Below are positions 53,201 through 60,046 of a DNA stretch of 64,000 nucleotides, in pieces. Source of the DNA: JAAXIE01 sp965263155 (GTDB lineage Bacteria > Chloroflexota > Dehalococcoidia > Lucifugimonadales > JAAXIE01); assembly GCA_965263155.1 (NCBI GenBank), contig OZ253586.1, forward strand, positions 2,480,001 through 2,544,000, given 5' to 3'. Positions within the stretch are counted from its first letter, which is position 1. The number at the start of each line of letters is the position of its first letter. Both the position numbers and the translations under genes were made by a program. Under the pieces are notes generated by a model. The model saw only the letters and a program-made list of their open reading frames with translations. It made no database searches and had not been told where the DNA came from.

Positions 53201-54409
53201 GCCACTAGCGACATCACTGCCTCATTCGTGGCTTCGGGCGGTCAGCCTGACCGCGATCCTGCGAATAACAGCACCACCGGATTCACTGAGCTTGAGGCCC
53301 CACCTCAACCGGTGACCGACCTGTCCCGCATCAGCATTGGTAATACATTCATTGAGTTGTCGTGGACCAAGCCCACCGACAACGGAAGCCCCATAACCGC
53401 TTATCAGCTGGAGCGCAAAGAGGTCGATGGGGCCTACCTCCCCATCAGCCCCGCGCCTGGTGCTGCTGTGACAACCTATCGCGACGAGCAGGTGGCCAAT
53501 GGAACCGCCTACATCTATCGCATCAGTGCCATCAACGAGGATGGTGGAGCCGATTGGTCCAACGAGGTGACTGCGACTGCTGCGGCGCCACCACGCCGGT
53601 CGGCTGGTGGAGGAGGCGGCGGTAGCAGCGGCGGCAGGCGAGCCAATGGCCAGCCACGGGTGGATGGCCCCGACCGGCCAACCTACCCTGAAAACGGCAC
53701 AGAGCCGGTAGCCACCTACACCGCCACCGACCCCGATGATGACGACATCTCTTGGTCGCTGGATGGGCGCGACAGCCGGTGGATGGAGATATCCCGAGAG
53801 GGCGTCCTGCGCTTCAGGGAGCCACCGGACTACGAAAAGCCTACCGACTCGCGCTTAGACAACACCTACGAGGTCACCCTCCGGGCCACCGACGACGGTT
53901 CGCCGCCTGAAGACGACATACATCGCGTAAGGGTGACGGTCACCAACGTCAATGAAGTGGGCCCGGCGATGGGTCAGACCGACATCACCGTCGAGGAAAA
54001 CTCTTCCGGTCAGATTGGCCAGTACACAGCGGAAGACCCGGAGCGCAATGCCATCATATGGTCGTTGTCAGGGCCGGATGCAGCGTTCTTCCAGATCGAC
54101 CAAGACGGCAACCTAGCCCTGCTCAAAGAGCTCGACTTTGAGGCAAAGAGTAGCGCCGATATGTCCGATGTTTACAAGGTGACAGTGGTCGCCACTGACG
54201 ACGGGCGTCCTGCTGCATCGTCGGACTTGGATGTCGTCGTGAAGGTGTCCAACCTAGAGGAGGCCCCCAAGAGTCCGCTGTGCGCTTGGGGGTCGTTCAT
54301 CCTGGGATGGGCCACCCCGGACGACGCCGATAGTCTTGGTACCCAGTCCACCCTCTTGGTGTGGTTGCGCAATGTGCTGACCCTGTGGTTAGACAGAGCC
54401 TGCGCCTGA
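44210..54409 (+). CDS. giant secreted protein with two kexin/furin-like (S8) protease domains
   Basis: A 3399-residue exported protein (signal peptide ending near GDARA-QS). Domain order with approximate residues: FN3 38-135; three PPC-type domains 139-505; S8 protease 1 with D567, H602, oxyanion N700, S774 (GGTSSAAA); P domain 865-986; two FN3 989-1190; three PPC 1194-1547; S8 protease 2 with D1611, H1646, N1744, S1819 (GGTSAAAP); P domain 1907-2035; two FN3 2038-2240; five Calx-beta 2244-2902, each ending near TDNDHVPV; DUF11/CARDB-like 2903-3020; FN3 3028-3120; Gly-rich linker; two cadherin-like 3148-3350; Trp/Leu-rich tail. S8 followed by a P domain is the proprotein-convertase layout. 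Both triads are complete. The FN3-PPC-S8-P block is duplicated in tandem. Calx-beta and cadherin-like repeats suggest calcium-dependent rigidity. Confidence 0.9.
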   Translation: MTGVLRLPRKLLSAGIVWALLLLLLASGDARAQSVLAAPTIDSVTAGDSLLTVAWTAPTGESGIIAYDLRYIQTSAADKADDKWSISQDVWATGAGDLQYRILPLENVGYDVQVRAIRGSTDGMWSPTFIGTPTDHGDSRGGATELALNASVVGYIDSTSDDDYFSITLSEESGVFIYTTSYITGFLATTGELQNSVGTTIKSDDNDSLFRQHGQQLFLWDTLSAGTYFVKVEASETGYYTLHTQTVPDGSSKDEAVDVSLNGFANGILDPAASDKDWFKVEISQTTDLMLRVTRANSGVDTEGTLFDSDEKEIAVHDDSFLEGDLRWQFIIREKLDAGVYYLKVRSSPGGSYRSCDEDAKCSEEISKSAATDPGPYMMHAEAVTAPGSSTGSARALTLGQNEVAGGRIDRANDTDYFKITVSETTHVRVRVASATLETDVALLDTSRREVGTLQSESDYVPGRLGGLLYGTLKTGTSYINVTAEDRKETGAYAIVVYEDTLYAGFLDRCSAISANYSDPLYGCQWHLNNTGQNSGAGAGTEGEDINVEEVWDAGNLGEGINVAIVDNGLYYEHEDLTANVNRSRNYDYTGEGDVFERYLTHGTRIAGIIAARDNSIGVRGVAPRATVYAYNWIRNPTFANLGDAMTRNMSDTGVSNNSWGPLASPRPARVPSLWELAVDAGVSKGFGGKGVFYVFSAGNGGRSSTGDYSNLNEYANYYAVTAACATDNLGERAAFSEEGPNLWVCAPSEGDGRQGITTTQNYNRYDGSTGGTSSAAAIVSGVAALVRKANPNLTWRDVKLVLAGSARKNDSTNSGWETGATKYDSTTDTDTYNYNHEYGFGVVYAKAAVDLAEGWTLLPPMREVTGGTVDDLDLSIPNTNSAVPSAVTVGAGVDFIEFVEVNGVFDHLSFRDLRVELVSPSNKTSVLSVPFTSDENYPLTTSFRFGSARHLGESATGTWTLRLTDTESGSEGSLLSWSLTVYGHSDPLAAPTATSVTPGSSSLTVAWDVPDGATGITAYDVRHIASDATDKADDQWTVIYDAWASGSTSLQYTITSLTDGTGYDVQVRAVKAGVDGDWSDTVVGTSGTSAATVPTIGSVRPDDKAILVSWSAPTSTTYTVTAYDVRYIRNDATSRTDSDWKVEDDAWTTEDGDLWYAITELDNGVMYDVQVRAVTTSDGDWSPPFSTSPSDYGGSLDTATTLVLETTSSGRIAPLGHNRYWGELEDGGDTDYFKFELTSTQVGTGAGFWLYTTGDLDTVGNLLDSNGLLIEANDDGRVLPNPRDFFMWRTMTAGTYYLKVSGYEGAQGPYTLRLRTFTDTSSRSNAVELPLDGSARGMLDPEGDEDYFKLVVPSDDTEVVLRSSGFFDSVGELQNNSGRSLEVNDDGYLTGGLVRQFLIRTELDTGTYYLKVRGFDSIIDENIGPFSVYATTVTKPGSDTANAQALTLGRPAGGSIDPAGDVHYFSITLSDQTYVYIRAVSEDLDVDGALLDSSNNAVTPASDQDGSGNVGFTIRHRLDAGTYYIKVTADSGADTGSYTIMVIEETVFSRLVDECTEIDRNAGINDPLYGCQWHLNNDGQFRGGARQDINVEDAWSSSYNGTGINVAVVDDGMHYAHEDLMPNANTALNHDYTGNSEIYDPLETHGTAVAGIIAARDNDKGMRGVAPRATIYGYNLLISNEDKDEGDAMSRNASVTAISNNSWGPGDSGAPEATNTFWTAGVQTGITDGFGGKGTFYVWAAGNGGRWGDYSGLDEYANYYAVTAACAVNHLDVRSSYSEPGSNLWVCAPSNNGGLSSLPGIATTDNGNRYRDDFGGTSAAAPIVSGVAALVRDANENLTWRDVKLILAASARKNDPTDSGWEEGAPKYGSTTDRYNFNHEYGFGMVDAKAAVDLSNGWANVPTFRNMSAESGRINLTIPDATSTLPGARVTSTLTLQPFVGFVEYIEVKAHFAHTSFRDLDVELVSPTGAVSKLVPHYEAPPEGRRMWDSEFRFGSARHLGEDAAGVWALRIADHIASDRGTLKSWEITAYGHGYVPTRPDIDEVTPGQGTLTVTWKEPDDAGSSSVTRYDLRHIRSDTTDKSDDQWTVVEDVGIPGSALSNNISDLQGGVDYDIQLRAVNSRGPGPWSASWKTQYDIVAPLKPFITSITPGDRALAVTWSAPTDTGGEDPTSYDVRHIETSATDKTDDEWTVVGRAWISGDLRYTITGLTNGTEYDVQVRAVNSGGNGTRSDTMTGTPEQAHTPVTLSVEQPTVSVSEDGGSATVTVFLTTTVAHAPRSDFSVDIRVTVTDRYETQSTDYGDPSESTLSFEATDFAQTTISGHQRHQASKTFTVDIVDDAVDEDDEDFTITLSYANSGLPHLRGGSPIVRVTITDNDHVPVTLDWQNVTQTVGEGAGTVTLRALAMTTKDKRPDSGFSFQATVSTSEISGEQPDDYTHVSQTVTFQQSDFRRATVNGQPLYRAEKQVVVPITDDTLDEPDEDFKVTLSYVNPSLPHLQGGPATTEVYIEDNDHVPVTIEWEQTVLTVAEDTGSVTLQASATTTKDKAPESGFSFSVNATTTARSAEQNADYRRLASTATFRQADFSREIVNGQPRYRASKEFTITVLEDTVDEEGETFTATLAYSNPGLPHLQGSSSESTITITDNDHVPVVLSWNQDEAIVQESPNSGATHQAALTAVATTTKDKMPEDGFSFDVSLNTSNGSATQPADYEQLAETFTFAQADFRPRTVNGQRRYRAEKDITVAIAHDNDVEPNETFTVTLAYSHPGEPHLQGGRATAIVTITDDDVPAVSLSFEQASYTVTEGSGVSVKVTLSTDPERIVTIPITKTNQAGASSTDYSGVPPNLIFNNGGTEQSFTFTATQDSQDDDGESVELAFGRLPTGVSAGTKGETTVTIINDLSYTVDLRTTASNSISASRGQRITYNYTLRNAGPAMSTEPVLTTTLDAGTRFVSVTPADMCAHSGGSTGGVVTCSFDALATAGAQTGEIVAEVTAQATSDITASFVASGGQPDRDPANNSTTGFTELEAPPQPVTDLSRISIGNTFIELSWTKPTDNGSPITAYQLERKEVDGAYLPISPAPGAAVTTYRDEQVANGTAYIYRISAINEDGGADWSNEVTATAAAPPRRSAGGGGGGSSGGRRANGQPRVDGPDRPTYPENGTEPVATYTATDPDDDDISWSLDGRDSRWMEISREGVLRFREPPDYEKPTDSRLDNTYEVTLRATDDGSPPEDDIHRVRVTVTNVNEVGPAMGQTDITVEENSSGQIGQYTAEDPERNAIIWSLSGPDAAFFQIDQDGNLALLKELDFEAKSSADMSDVYKVTVVATDDGRPAASSDLDVVVKVSNLEEAPKSPLCAWGSFILGWATPDDADSLGTQSTLLVWLRNVLTLWLDRACA

Positions 54410-54438
54410 GCTCGTTGACGCCGCAGTCATCGGAAGCC

Positions 54439-55596
54439 ATGATCATCGGCATGCACTTGGTACGCACTTTGAAATCCTCAGCCGCCCTTGTCCTGCTCTC
54501 TCTGCTGATGGTCGTGACGTTGGTAGCCTGCGATGAACTGGGACTCTCTACCGCCACACCGTCTCCTACGGAAGCGCCGACGGAAGAGCCCACTCCTCCA
54601 CCGGGCGAGACTGCTTCTACCACTGAAGCCACGACCACCCCTGATCCCGCCCAGTCTCCCTCGCCCGAACCAACCGCTTTCCCAGTCCCTACCGATGAGC
54701 CATCACCCACGCCCACTGCAACGCCTACGCTTTCTCCCGAGCCCACACCCACGCCGGAGCCAATCGAAACGCCTTCCCCTGAACCCACCCCAACGCCTGA
54801 AGCTACGTCCACTCCCACTCCAGCACCCACTGCTACCGCAACTCGATCTCCCGCTCCTACGGAGACGCCAGCCCCTACCCCCGAACCTTCTCCAGAGCCG
54901 ACACCTGAACCCACGCCCGAACCTACCCCGGAGCCGACACATGAACCCACGCCCGAGCCACCACCACTGCCGTCGGCTGCTGAGTTGTTGAGTGAAGCTA
55001 CTGCGGCGATGCAGACCGTCCGGTCGGGCTATGTTGAGCTGGAGATAGTGACGCCGCTCGGTGGTGAGTCAACTGGAAACCTGACTTTCAACATTACGGG
55101 GAACTTTCAAGTCCCCGACCGCAGCCATATTACGGTCACCATCGGAGTGATCCCCGTAGAGATGATTCTCATCGGCTCAGAAACCTACATCAGAAACCCC
55201 ATCACCCAGGCTTGGGAAGATGCCTCTGATTCTCGACTGCCATTCGACGTCTCCTCGATTTCTTCCTTCAGCAACGTCCTCTCCTTCGGGGCCTTCACCA
55301 CCGACTTCGATCCCGAAGTTCTAGCGGGATTCACCTTGGTGGTCGAGGAACTCATCAATGGCGAGCGTACTTACTACGTGAGGGGAACGGTGGGGGGCGA
55401 AGCCCTAGCCGACCTGCTGGACAGTCCGGCAGCCGAAGGCGAAATGGCAAACGTGGGTTTCTGGATTGGGGTGGACGACTCCCGCCTGCGCAAGGTCTCA
55501 GTGCTCCCCACCGAGTCGGGAGGCACCCTAATGCAGGTGACCGCCACCGTGTCGGACTACGACAAGCCCGTCGACATCCAGTCTCCTGTGTCATAA
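54439..55596 (+). CDS. LppX/LprAFG-like lipoprotein on a Pro/Glu/Thr stalk
   Basis: A 385-residue lipoprotein (lipobox TLVAC, Cys31). Residues about 35-176 are a stalk of PTPEP/SPEPT-type repeats. The C-terminal domain (about 178-385: LLSEATAAMQTVRSGYVELE, SHITVTIGVIPVEMILIG, TYIRNPITQAWE, GFWIGVDDSRLRKVSV) fits the LppX_LprAFG family, whose mycobacterial members bind and move lipids and glycolipids across the envelope. ATG 54439 or 54451 could be the start. It is 29 bases after the giant protease gene and probably in its operon. The stalk would reach through a thick surface layer. Confidence 0.75.
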   Translation: MIIGMHLVRTLKSSAALVLLSLLMVVTLVACDELGLSTATPSPTEAPTEEPTPPPGETASTTEATTTPDPAQSPSPEPTAFPVPTDEPSPTPTATPTLSPEPTPTPEPIETPSPEPTPTPEATSTPTPAPTATATRSPAPTETPAPTPEPSPEPTPEPTPEPTPEPTHEPTPEPPPLPSAAELLSEATAAMQTVRSGYVELEIVTPLGGESTGNLTFNITGNFQVPDRSHITVTIGVIPVEMILIGSETYIRNPITQAWEDASDSRLPFDVSSISSFSNVLSFGAFTTDFDPEVLAGFTLVVEELINGERTYYVRGTVGGEALADLLDSPAAEGEMANVGFWIGVDDSRLRKVSVLPTESGGTLMQVTATVSDYDKPVDIQSPVS

Positions 55597-55791
55597 GGCC
55601 CCGCTACCGTTCTGTGCTGAGTGTTCATTTATACCCGTATTCCCCATTTGGCTCAAACAAGTGATGCGGTAAATAGGCAACTTTCTTGCTTTTCTAGTCG
55701 TTACATGAATCTCCTAGCCGTATTTCAGTTATAATACATGCAATAAGTTGGCTATTTCAGATAACTTGCGTACCGGCATTGGAGGCACCCG
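55597..55791 (+). promoter_or_regulatory. left end and promoter region of the IS1380-like element
   Basis: AT-rich compared with its surroundings. TATAAT occurs near 55730, and GGAGG lies 7-8 bases before the transposase ATG. I could not identify the terminal inverted repeat because the right end of the element is missing. Confidence 0.4.
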
Positions 55792-56712
55792 ATGGGTGAC
55801 CGCGAAAAGGCCTCTCTTCGGCTCCAATTCAATCCCCAAATCCGGCTGGAGTTACATGGTGCCACCATCACCTCCGACGCCGGACTGCTGGCATTCCGAG
55901 AACTGGATGACGCCCTGGACCTTACCCCCATAGCCTCCGACTATCTCCAGGAAAGCCGTACCGGCCGCAACATCCGCCACCACCTGGTCCCTCTGCTCCG
56001 CCAGTCCATCTACAGCCGCTTGGCCGGCTACGATGATACCAACGATGCAGAACGTCTTTCCCAAGACCCAGCCATGAGAGTTGTCGTGGGCTGGCAAGGC
56101 TCAGACCGCAACGCCGCCAGAACCAACATCATGAGCCGTTTTGAGACGGAGACTCTGACTCAAGAGGACAACCTAAAGGGGCTGGCCCTGATGAATCCCC
56201 AGTGGGTGGAGCTGGCCATGGCTCACACTCCACACCGGCGAGTGATTCTGGACATGGACAGTTCGGAGAGTCCAGTGCATGGTCAGCAGGAAGGAGCCGC
56301 CTACAACGGGCACTTCGAGTGTGTCTGCTATCATCCCCTCTTTCTGTTCAACCAGTTTGGGGATTGCGAAGGAGCGACGCTACGGCCCGGAAACGTGCAT
56401 AGTGCCGATGGCTGGCAGGAACTCCTTGAGCCAGTGGTGAAAGGATACCAGAAGAAAGGACTGCGGTTGCTGTTCCGGGGTGACGCTGCTTTTGCCAAGC
56501 CGGAGCTATACGAGTATCTGGAACAAGGAAAGATCGGGTACGCCATCCGGCTTCCCGCCAATCAGGTAATTCAGGAGCAGATCCAACCCTTGCTGGAGCG
56601 TCCTACCGAATGGCCATCCCGGGCGCCTATCGTCTCCTACCATGACTTTGCCTATCAGGCCCAGAGTTGGCACTTGCCCAGGCGAGTGGTGGCTAAAGTA
56701 GATTATAACTTA
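55600..56712 (+). mobile_element. partial IS1380-family insertion sequence
   Basis: It covers the AT-rich left flank and the truncated transposase. Its right boundary coincides, within a few bases, with the stop codon of the convergent histidine kinase (56703). No right inverted repeat or target duplication is visible, so the element was probably cut by a later deletion or recombination. Confidence 0.65.
55792..56712 (+). pseudogene. IS1380-family transposase, truncated at the 3' end
   Basis: About the first 305 residues match IS1380-type DDE transposases. They open with LELHGATITSDAGLLAFREL, and TNDAERLSQDPAMR, VILDMDSSESPVHGQQEGAA (first catalytic Asp region), YHPLFLFNQFGDCEGATLRPGN and LLFRGDAAFAKPELY (second Asp region) follow in order. 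Homology stops around RRVVAKVDYN. The frame then runs antisense into the histidine kinase gene and ends at 56904 by chance. The C-terminal third with the catalytic Glu is lost, so it cannot transpose by itself. Confidence 0.85.
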
Positions 56713-58101
56713 CTCTGGTGTGGGTGCTCTCCCATGCTCCCACCATCGGGGCTGACAGGCACACGCAGCGTGAACACCGCCCCTTCACCTTGGCCGCTTT
56801 CAGCCCAGATGCGACCGCCGTTTGCCTCGACGACTTCTTTCGCGATGGCCAAGCCCAGTCCAGAGTCTCCCTCAGAGCGGCTGCGGGAGCGGTCTACGCG
56901 ATAGAAGCGCTCGAAAACGTGGGGCAAGTCTTCCGGCGCTATGCCTGGGCCGGTATCAGCCACGGAGAGTTCCACTGAGGCGCCAAACCGGCCCATTCCG
57001 ATGGTGACCACGCTGTCTTCACCCGCATGACGCAAGGCATTGCTCAGCAGGTTGGCCATTACCTGGCTCATGCGCTGAGAGTCGACACTTGCCTCTATGT
57101 ACTCCGCCTTTAGTTGGGCATCGAGGAATACGCCTCGGTTTTGGGCCAAGGGCCGGAAGTCGTCGACCACCCGTTCCACTAACGCACCCATGTCGACCTC
57201 AGACCTCTCCAAGGGCAACTGTCCTGCTTGCGCTAGAGAAAGAAGGCGCAGGTCGTCCACCAGCCGTGAGAGGAGCAGGGTATGGTCGTACACCGTGCCC
57301 ACCTGCTCTTGGTCCAGTGGCAACACGCCGTCCATCATGCCCTCCAGCTTGCCCTGCATCACAGTTAGAGGACTGCGCAGCTCGTGGGCAATGTCGGCCA
57401 CCATCATGCGCCGTTGTAGCTCAGTAAACTCCAGCCTAGACGCCATGAGATTGAAGGCCCGGGCCAAGTCGCCGACCTCGTGCTGATTGGAGACGTTCAC
57501 TCTTTGCTTCAGGTCACCGACAGACATTTGCATGGCGGCCGAGGTAAGCCGTCGCGTTGGAGCTGTGATCTGCCGAGCGAGGAAAAGGGCCAACAACAAA
57601 GCCACCGCCCCAGTACCCAGCCCGGACCATAGGAGCCATCTGTTCACGCGGTCGAAGAAACTGCTGCCAGCGTATTCCCTGCCGGTTGAGCGAACAGAAG
57701 CCAGCCCGTCCTCTGTTCACCGCGGCCGAGGGGCATGGCGGATGCCAGCGCCTCAGGGCTTGCGACCTCGCCCTCGGTGTCCATATGCGAGTCGAAGACA
57801 ACATCCCTTCCCGCCCTATCAAGAGAATGCGGTCATTCCCCAGCCAAGAGCCGATCGAGCTCTCAGGCGCGGCGGGCCCCACGCCTGCCCTTCGGCGGGC
57901 GCTGTCCGGCATTGGGGCAGGCAGTTGCAGGAAATCGTCGATCCCTGCCCAAGAACCCGTCACTCTGTGGTACCAGAGGAACAGAGGCGCCGCCTGCTGG
58001 GCTCTCCGCTGCGAGGTTTGGTCGACAAAGACAGTGAAGCCTCCGGACGCCGCCCGGTTCGCCAGAAAGACCATTAGCCCCGTACCCACCAGTACCACCA
58101 A
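56703..58101 (-). pseudogene. sensor histidine kinase (BaeS-like), broken by frameshifts
   Basis: The reading frame switches twice. 58101 to about 57855 encodes the first membrane helix and sensor part (VVLVGTGLMVFLANRAASGG, WAGIDDFLQLP). A second frame carries DSHMDTEGEVASPEALASAM and GEQRTGWLLFAQPAG. A third, from about 57690, carries AGSSFFDRVNRWLLW, the second helix, HAMP, the H box (VADIAHELRSPL), NLLSNALRHA, DTGPGIAPED and DSGLGLAIAKEVVEANGG. The catalytic half is complete from ATG 57647, but the protein as a whole needs two single-base corrections. It follows the response-regulator gene in an operon. The gene's end touches the truncated IS element. Confidence 0.75.
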
Positions 58102-58131
58102 GCCGAAGGCAACGAGCAGCTTGACAAAAGG

Positions 58132-58827
58132 CTAGCCCTCATCGATGGCCCCATCGAACTTGTATCCCAAGCCGTACACAGTGAACACATAGCGGGGGCT
58201 GCGGAGGTCGGGCTCCAGCTTGTGACGCAGGTTCCTGATGTGGGCGTCGATGGTGGGTCGTATCCATCGTAGGAGTATCCCAACGCTTGTTCTATTAGTT
58301 GCAGTCGGTTCAAAGTCCGCCCCGCGTTCTGCATCAGAGCATCCAGCAGCGCGAACTCAGTGCGAGTCAACTCAATAGGTGCGTCGTTTACCGTAACCGC
58401 GTGGGCCGCCCTGTTCAACAGGATGGGACCGGCTCTGATGACGTCAGTTTGTGGCCGCTGTCCCGAGGCCCGTCGCAAAACAGCCCTGACCCGGGCTACG
58501 ACCTCTCGCGGGCTGAAAGGCTTGGCCACGTAGTCATCCGCCCCCAATTCCAGACCCACCAATCGGTCCGCTTCGTCTACCCGCGCCGTTACCATGATTA
58601 TCGGGACGTCCGAGTCCCGTCGTATGGCGCGCGCCACATCTAGCCCATCCACCTCCGGCAGGCCCAAGTCCAACACCACCAGATCGAGCCTGTCACGCCG
58701 GAAGGACGCCAAGGCAGCCGTGCCGTCATGCACGGCCAACACCCCATACCCAGCCTGCTCCAGGTAAGCCCGAAGTGTGTCGGTTATGTCACGGTCATCA
58801 TCGACCACCAGAAATCTGCGCAGCCAT
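58132..58827 (-). pseudogene. OmpR-family response regulator, frameshifted at both ends
   Basis: The receiver domain (LVVDDDRDI, phospho-acceptor Asp in DLVVLDLGLPEVDG, Lys in DYVAKPFSPREV) and winged helix (IELTRTEFALLDALMQNAGR) are well preserved. The natural start is probably ATG 58827 (MAAQ then ILVVDDD after removing one T from ATTTCTGG). Near 58258 one base is missing: the expected RTIDAHIRNLRHKLEPD and YVFTVYGLGYKF lie in the next frame, ending at TAG 58132-58134. In the present sequence neither start nor end is in frame with the core. Confidence 0.75.
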
Positions 58828-58836
58828 CTTGAAATG

Positions 58837-58842
58837 ATTATA
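58837..58842 (-). promoter_or_regulatory. consensus -10 box of the two-component operon
   Basis: TATAAT on the minus strand lies 9 bases before ATG 58827, so the message would have a leader of about 2-3 bases or none. It resembles the other apparently leaderless starts in the window. Confidence 0.5.
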
Positions 58843-59303
58843 CGGCGTCTCCGGACCGGCAGAGTGTCAATAGATACGGCGTCGTGACTGGACTCCCCTC
58901 TCCTGAATGGAGAGCTTGCATCACCCCTGACATTCCGGATTTGAGCCGAAATCCAGGGCCTTGGTATGATGAGCAAGTAGCTCCTGACTCGGCTCTTCAC
59001 CGGAAAGGCGGAAGCTCATGCCGGGTTATGAACCGGGGGAGTGCAACGGTCCGACTGCGCCGGAATTGCACACCCCTGTGAGACAAATGGCACCGGAAAC
59101 ATATACGGAAAACGCAGTGATCTCACAAATTTCACATCACACAGATACGAATAACTTCGCCACAGATACAAACATTGTGCAATCGAAGCACTTTTTGTAG
59201 ATACGCGTACCACACTGCTGCAGGGTATTCGCAGGACGTTGTGCAACGGTTTCGTTGTGGCGGAAAATTAGGGCCTGCGCGAGGCTTGGTCCGGGGATGG
59301 GGC
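58843..59303. other. intergenic region without a recognised gene
   Basis: A 461-base spacer, AT-rich between 59090 and 59215, with a short repeat of CACAGATAC at about 59138 and 59161. No gene, RNA or terminator is supported. Confidence 0.45.
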
Positions 59304-60035
59304 TTAGAACTTCTTTGCATCCTCATCGAACCATTTCTCGATGAGGTCGTTCAGGGATCCGTCCTGCTTCATGCTGTCAATGGCATCGTTTAGCTTGGCC
59401 TTTAGGTCGCCATCTTCCTCCCGGATGCCGACACCGATGCCCTTATCCAGCGTCACCTCCGGCCCGACAAGAGCCAGCTTACCGCCGCTCTCGGCGATGC
59501 GATCATGCCCGAACTCCTCATCCACCAGCGCCGAGTCAGCCTCCCCACTCAGCACTGCCGCAACCACTTCGTCGGCCACCTCGTACACCACCAGATCCAC
59601 ACCGGACTGCGTTAGGTAGTCGGAATGAATGGTCTCAGTCTGGGCCGCCACCTTACCAGAGACGGCTACATCGCCCGCCCCCGCCAAAGCGATGTACACC
59701 GACGGGCTAGGAGGCAGGTACGGCTGGCTGAAATCGATGACCTCCTCACGTTCGTCGGTGATGCTCATGGCGGCAATGATGATGTCGTAATCACCCGCCA
59801 GCAGGTTGGGGATTATTGTGTCCCACTCATTGATGACCCAACTGCATTTGAGCTCCGCGCGCTGGCACAACTCGTCGCCCATCTCCCGCTCGAAACCGTC
59901 CAACTCACCCTCGTCGTTGATGAAGGCATACGGGGGGTAAGCCCCTTCCGTCCCCATCCGTACCTCTCCTGCAGAACCCCCACAAGCCAGAGACACCACG
60001 AGAAGCGCAGCGATTACAAGCGCGAGTTTCATCAT
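59304..60035 (-). CDS. polar amino-acid-type ABC substrate-binding lipoprotein
   Basis: A 243-residue PAAT-family binding protein: lipobox VSLAC (Cys18), then VRMGTEGAYPPYAFINDEGE, GFEREMGDELC, WDTIIPNLLAGDYDIIIAAM, TDEREEVIDFSQPY and a C-terminal DGSLNDLIEKWF. It is the last gene of the liv-type operon, 11 bases after livF. Its family normally pairs with His/Gln/Arg-type permeases, not with LivHM. GAGGAG 8 bases before ATG 60035 selects this start over ATG 60050. Confidence 0.88.
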   Translation of the reverse strand: MMKLALVIAALLVVSLACGGSAGEVRMGTEGAYPPYAFINDEGELDGFEREMGDELCQRAELKCSWVINEWDTIIPNLLAGDYDIIIAAMSITDEREEVIDFSQPYLPPSPSVYIALAGAGDVAVSGKVAAQTETIHSDYLTQSGVDLVVYEVADEVVAAVLSGEADSALVDEEFGHDRIAESGGKLALVGPEVTLDKGIGVGIREEDGDLKAKLNDAIDSMKQDGSLNDLIEKWFDEDAKKF

Positions 60036-60046
60036 GTCCGAACTCC

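Noticed and set aside
54700..54960. Tandem-like CCCGAACCTACC... repeats, considered as a CRISPR or minisatellite array
   Set aside because: They encode the Pro-Glu-Thr stalk of the lipoprotein in frame, with irregular unit length and no spacers.
56713..56904. C-terminal end of the transposase frame
   Set aside because: After about residue 305 the frame is antisense to the kinase ATP-binding domain, so it is not transposase sequence.
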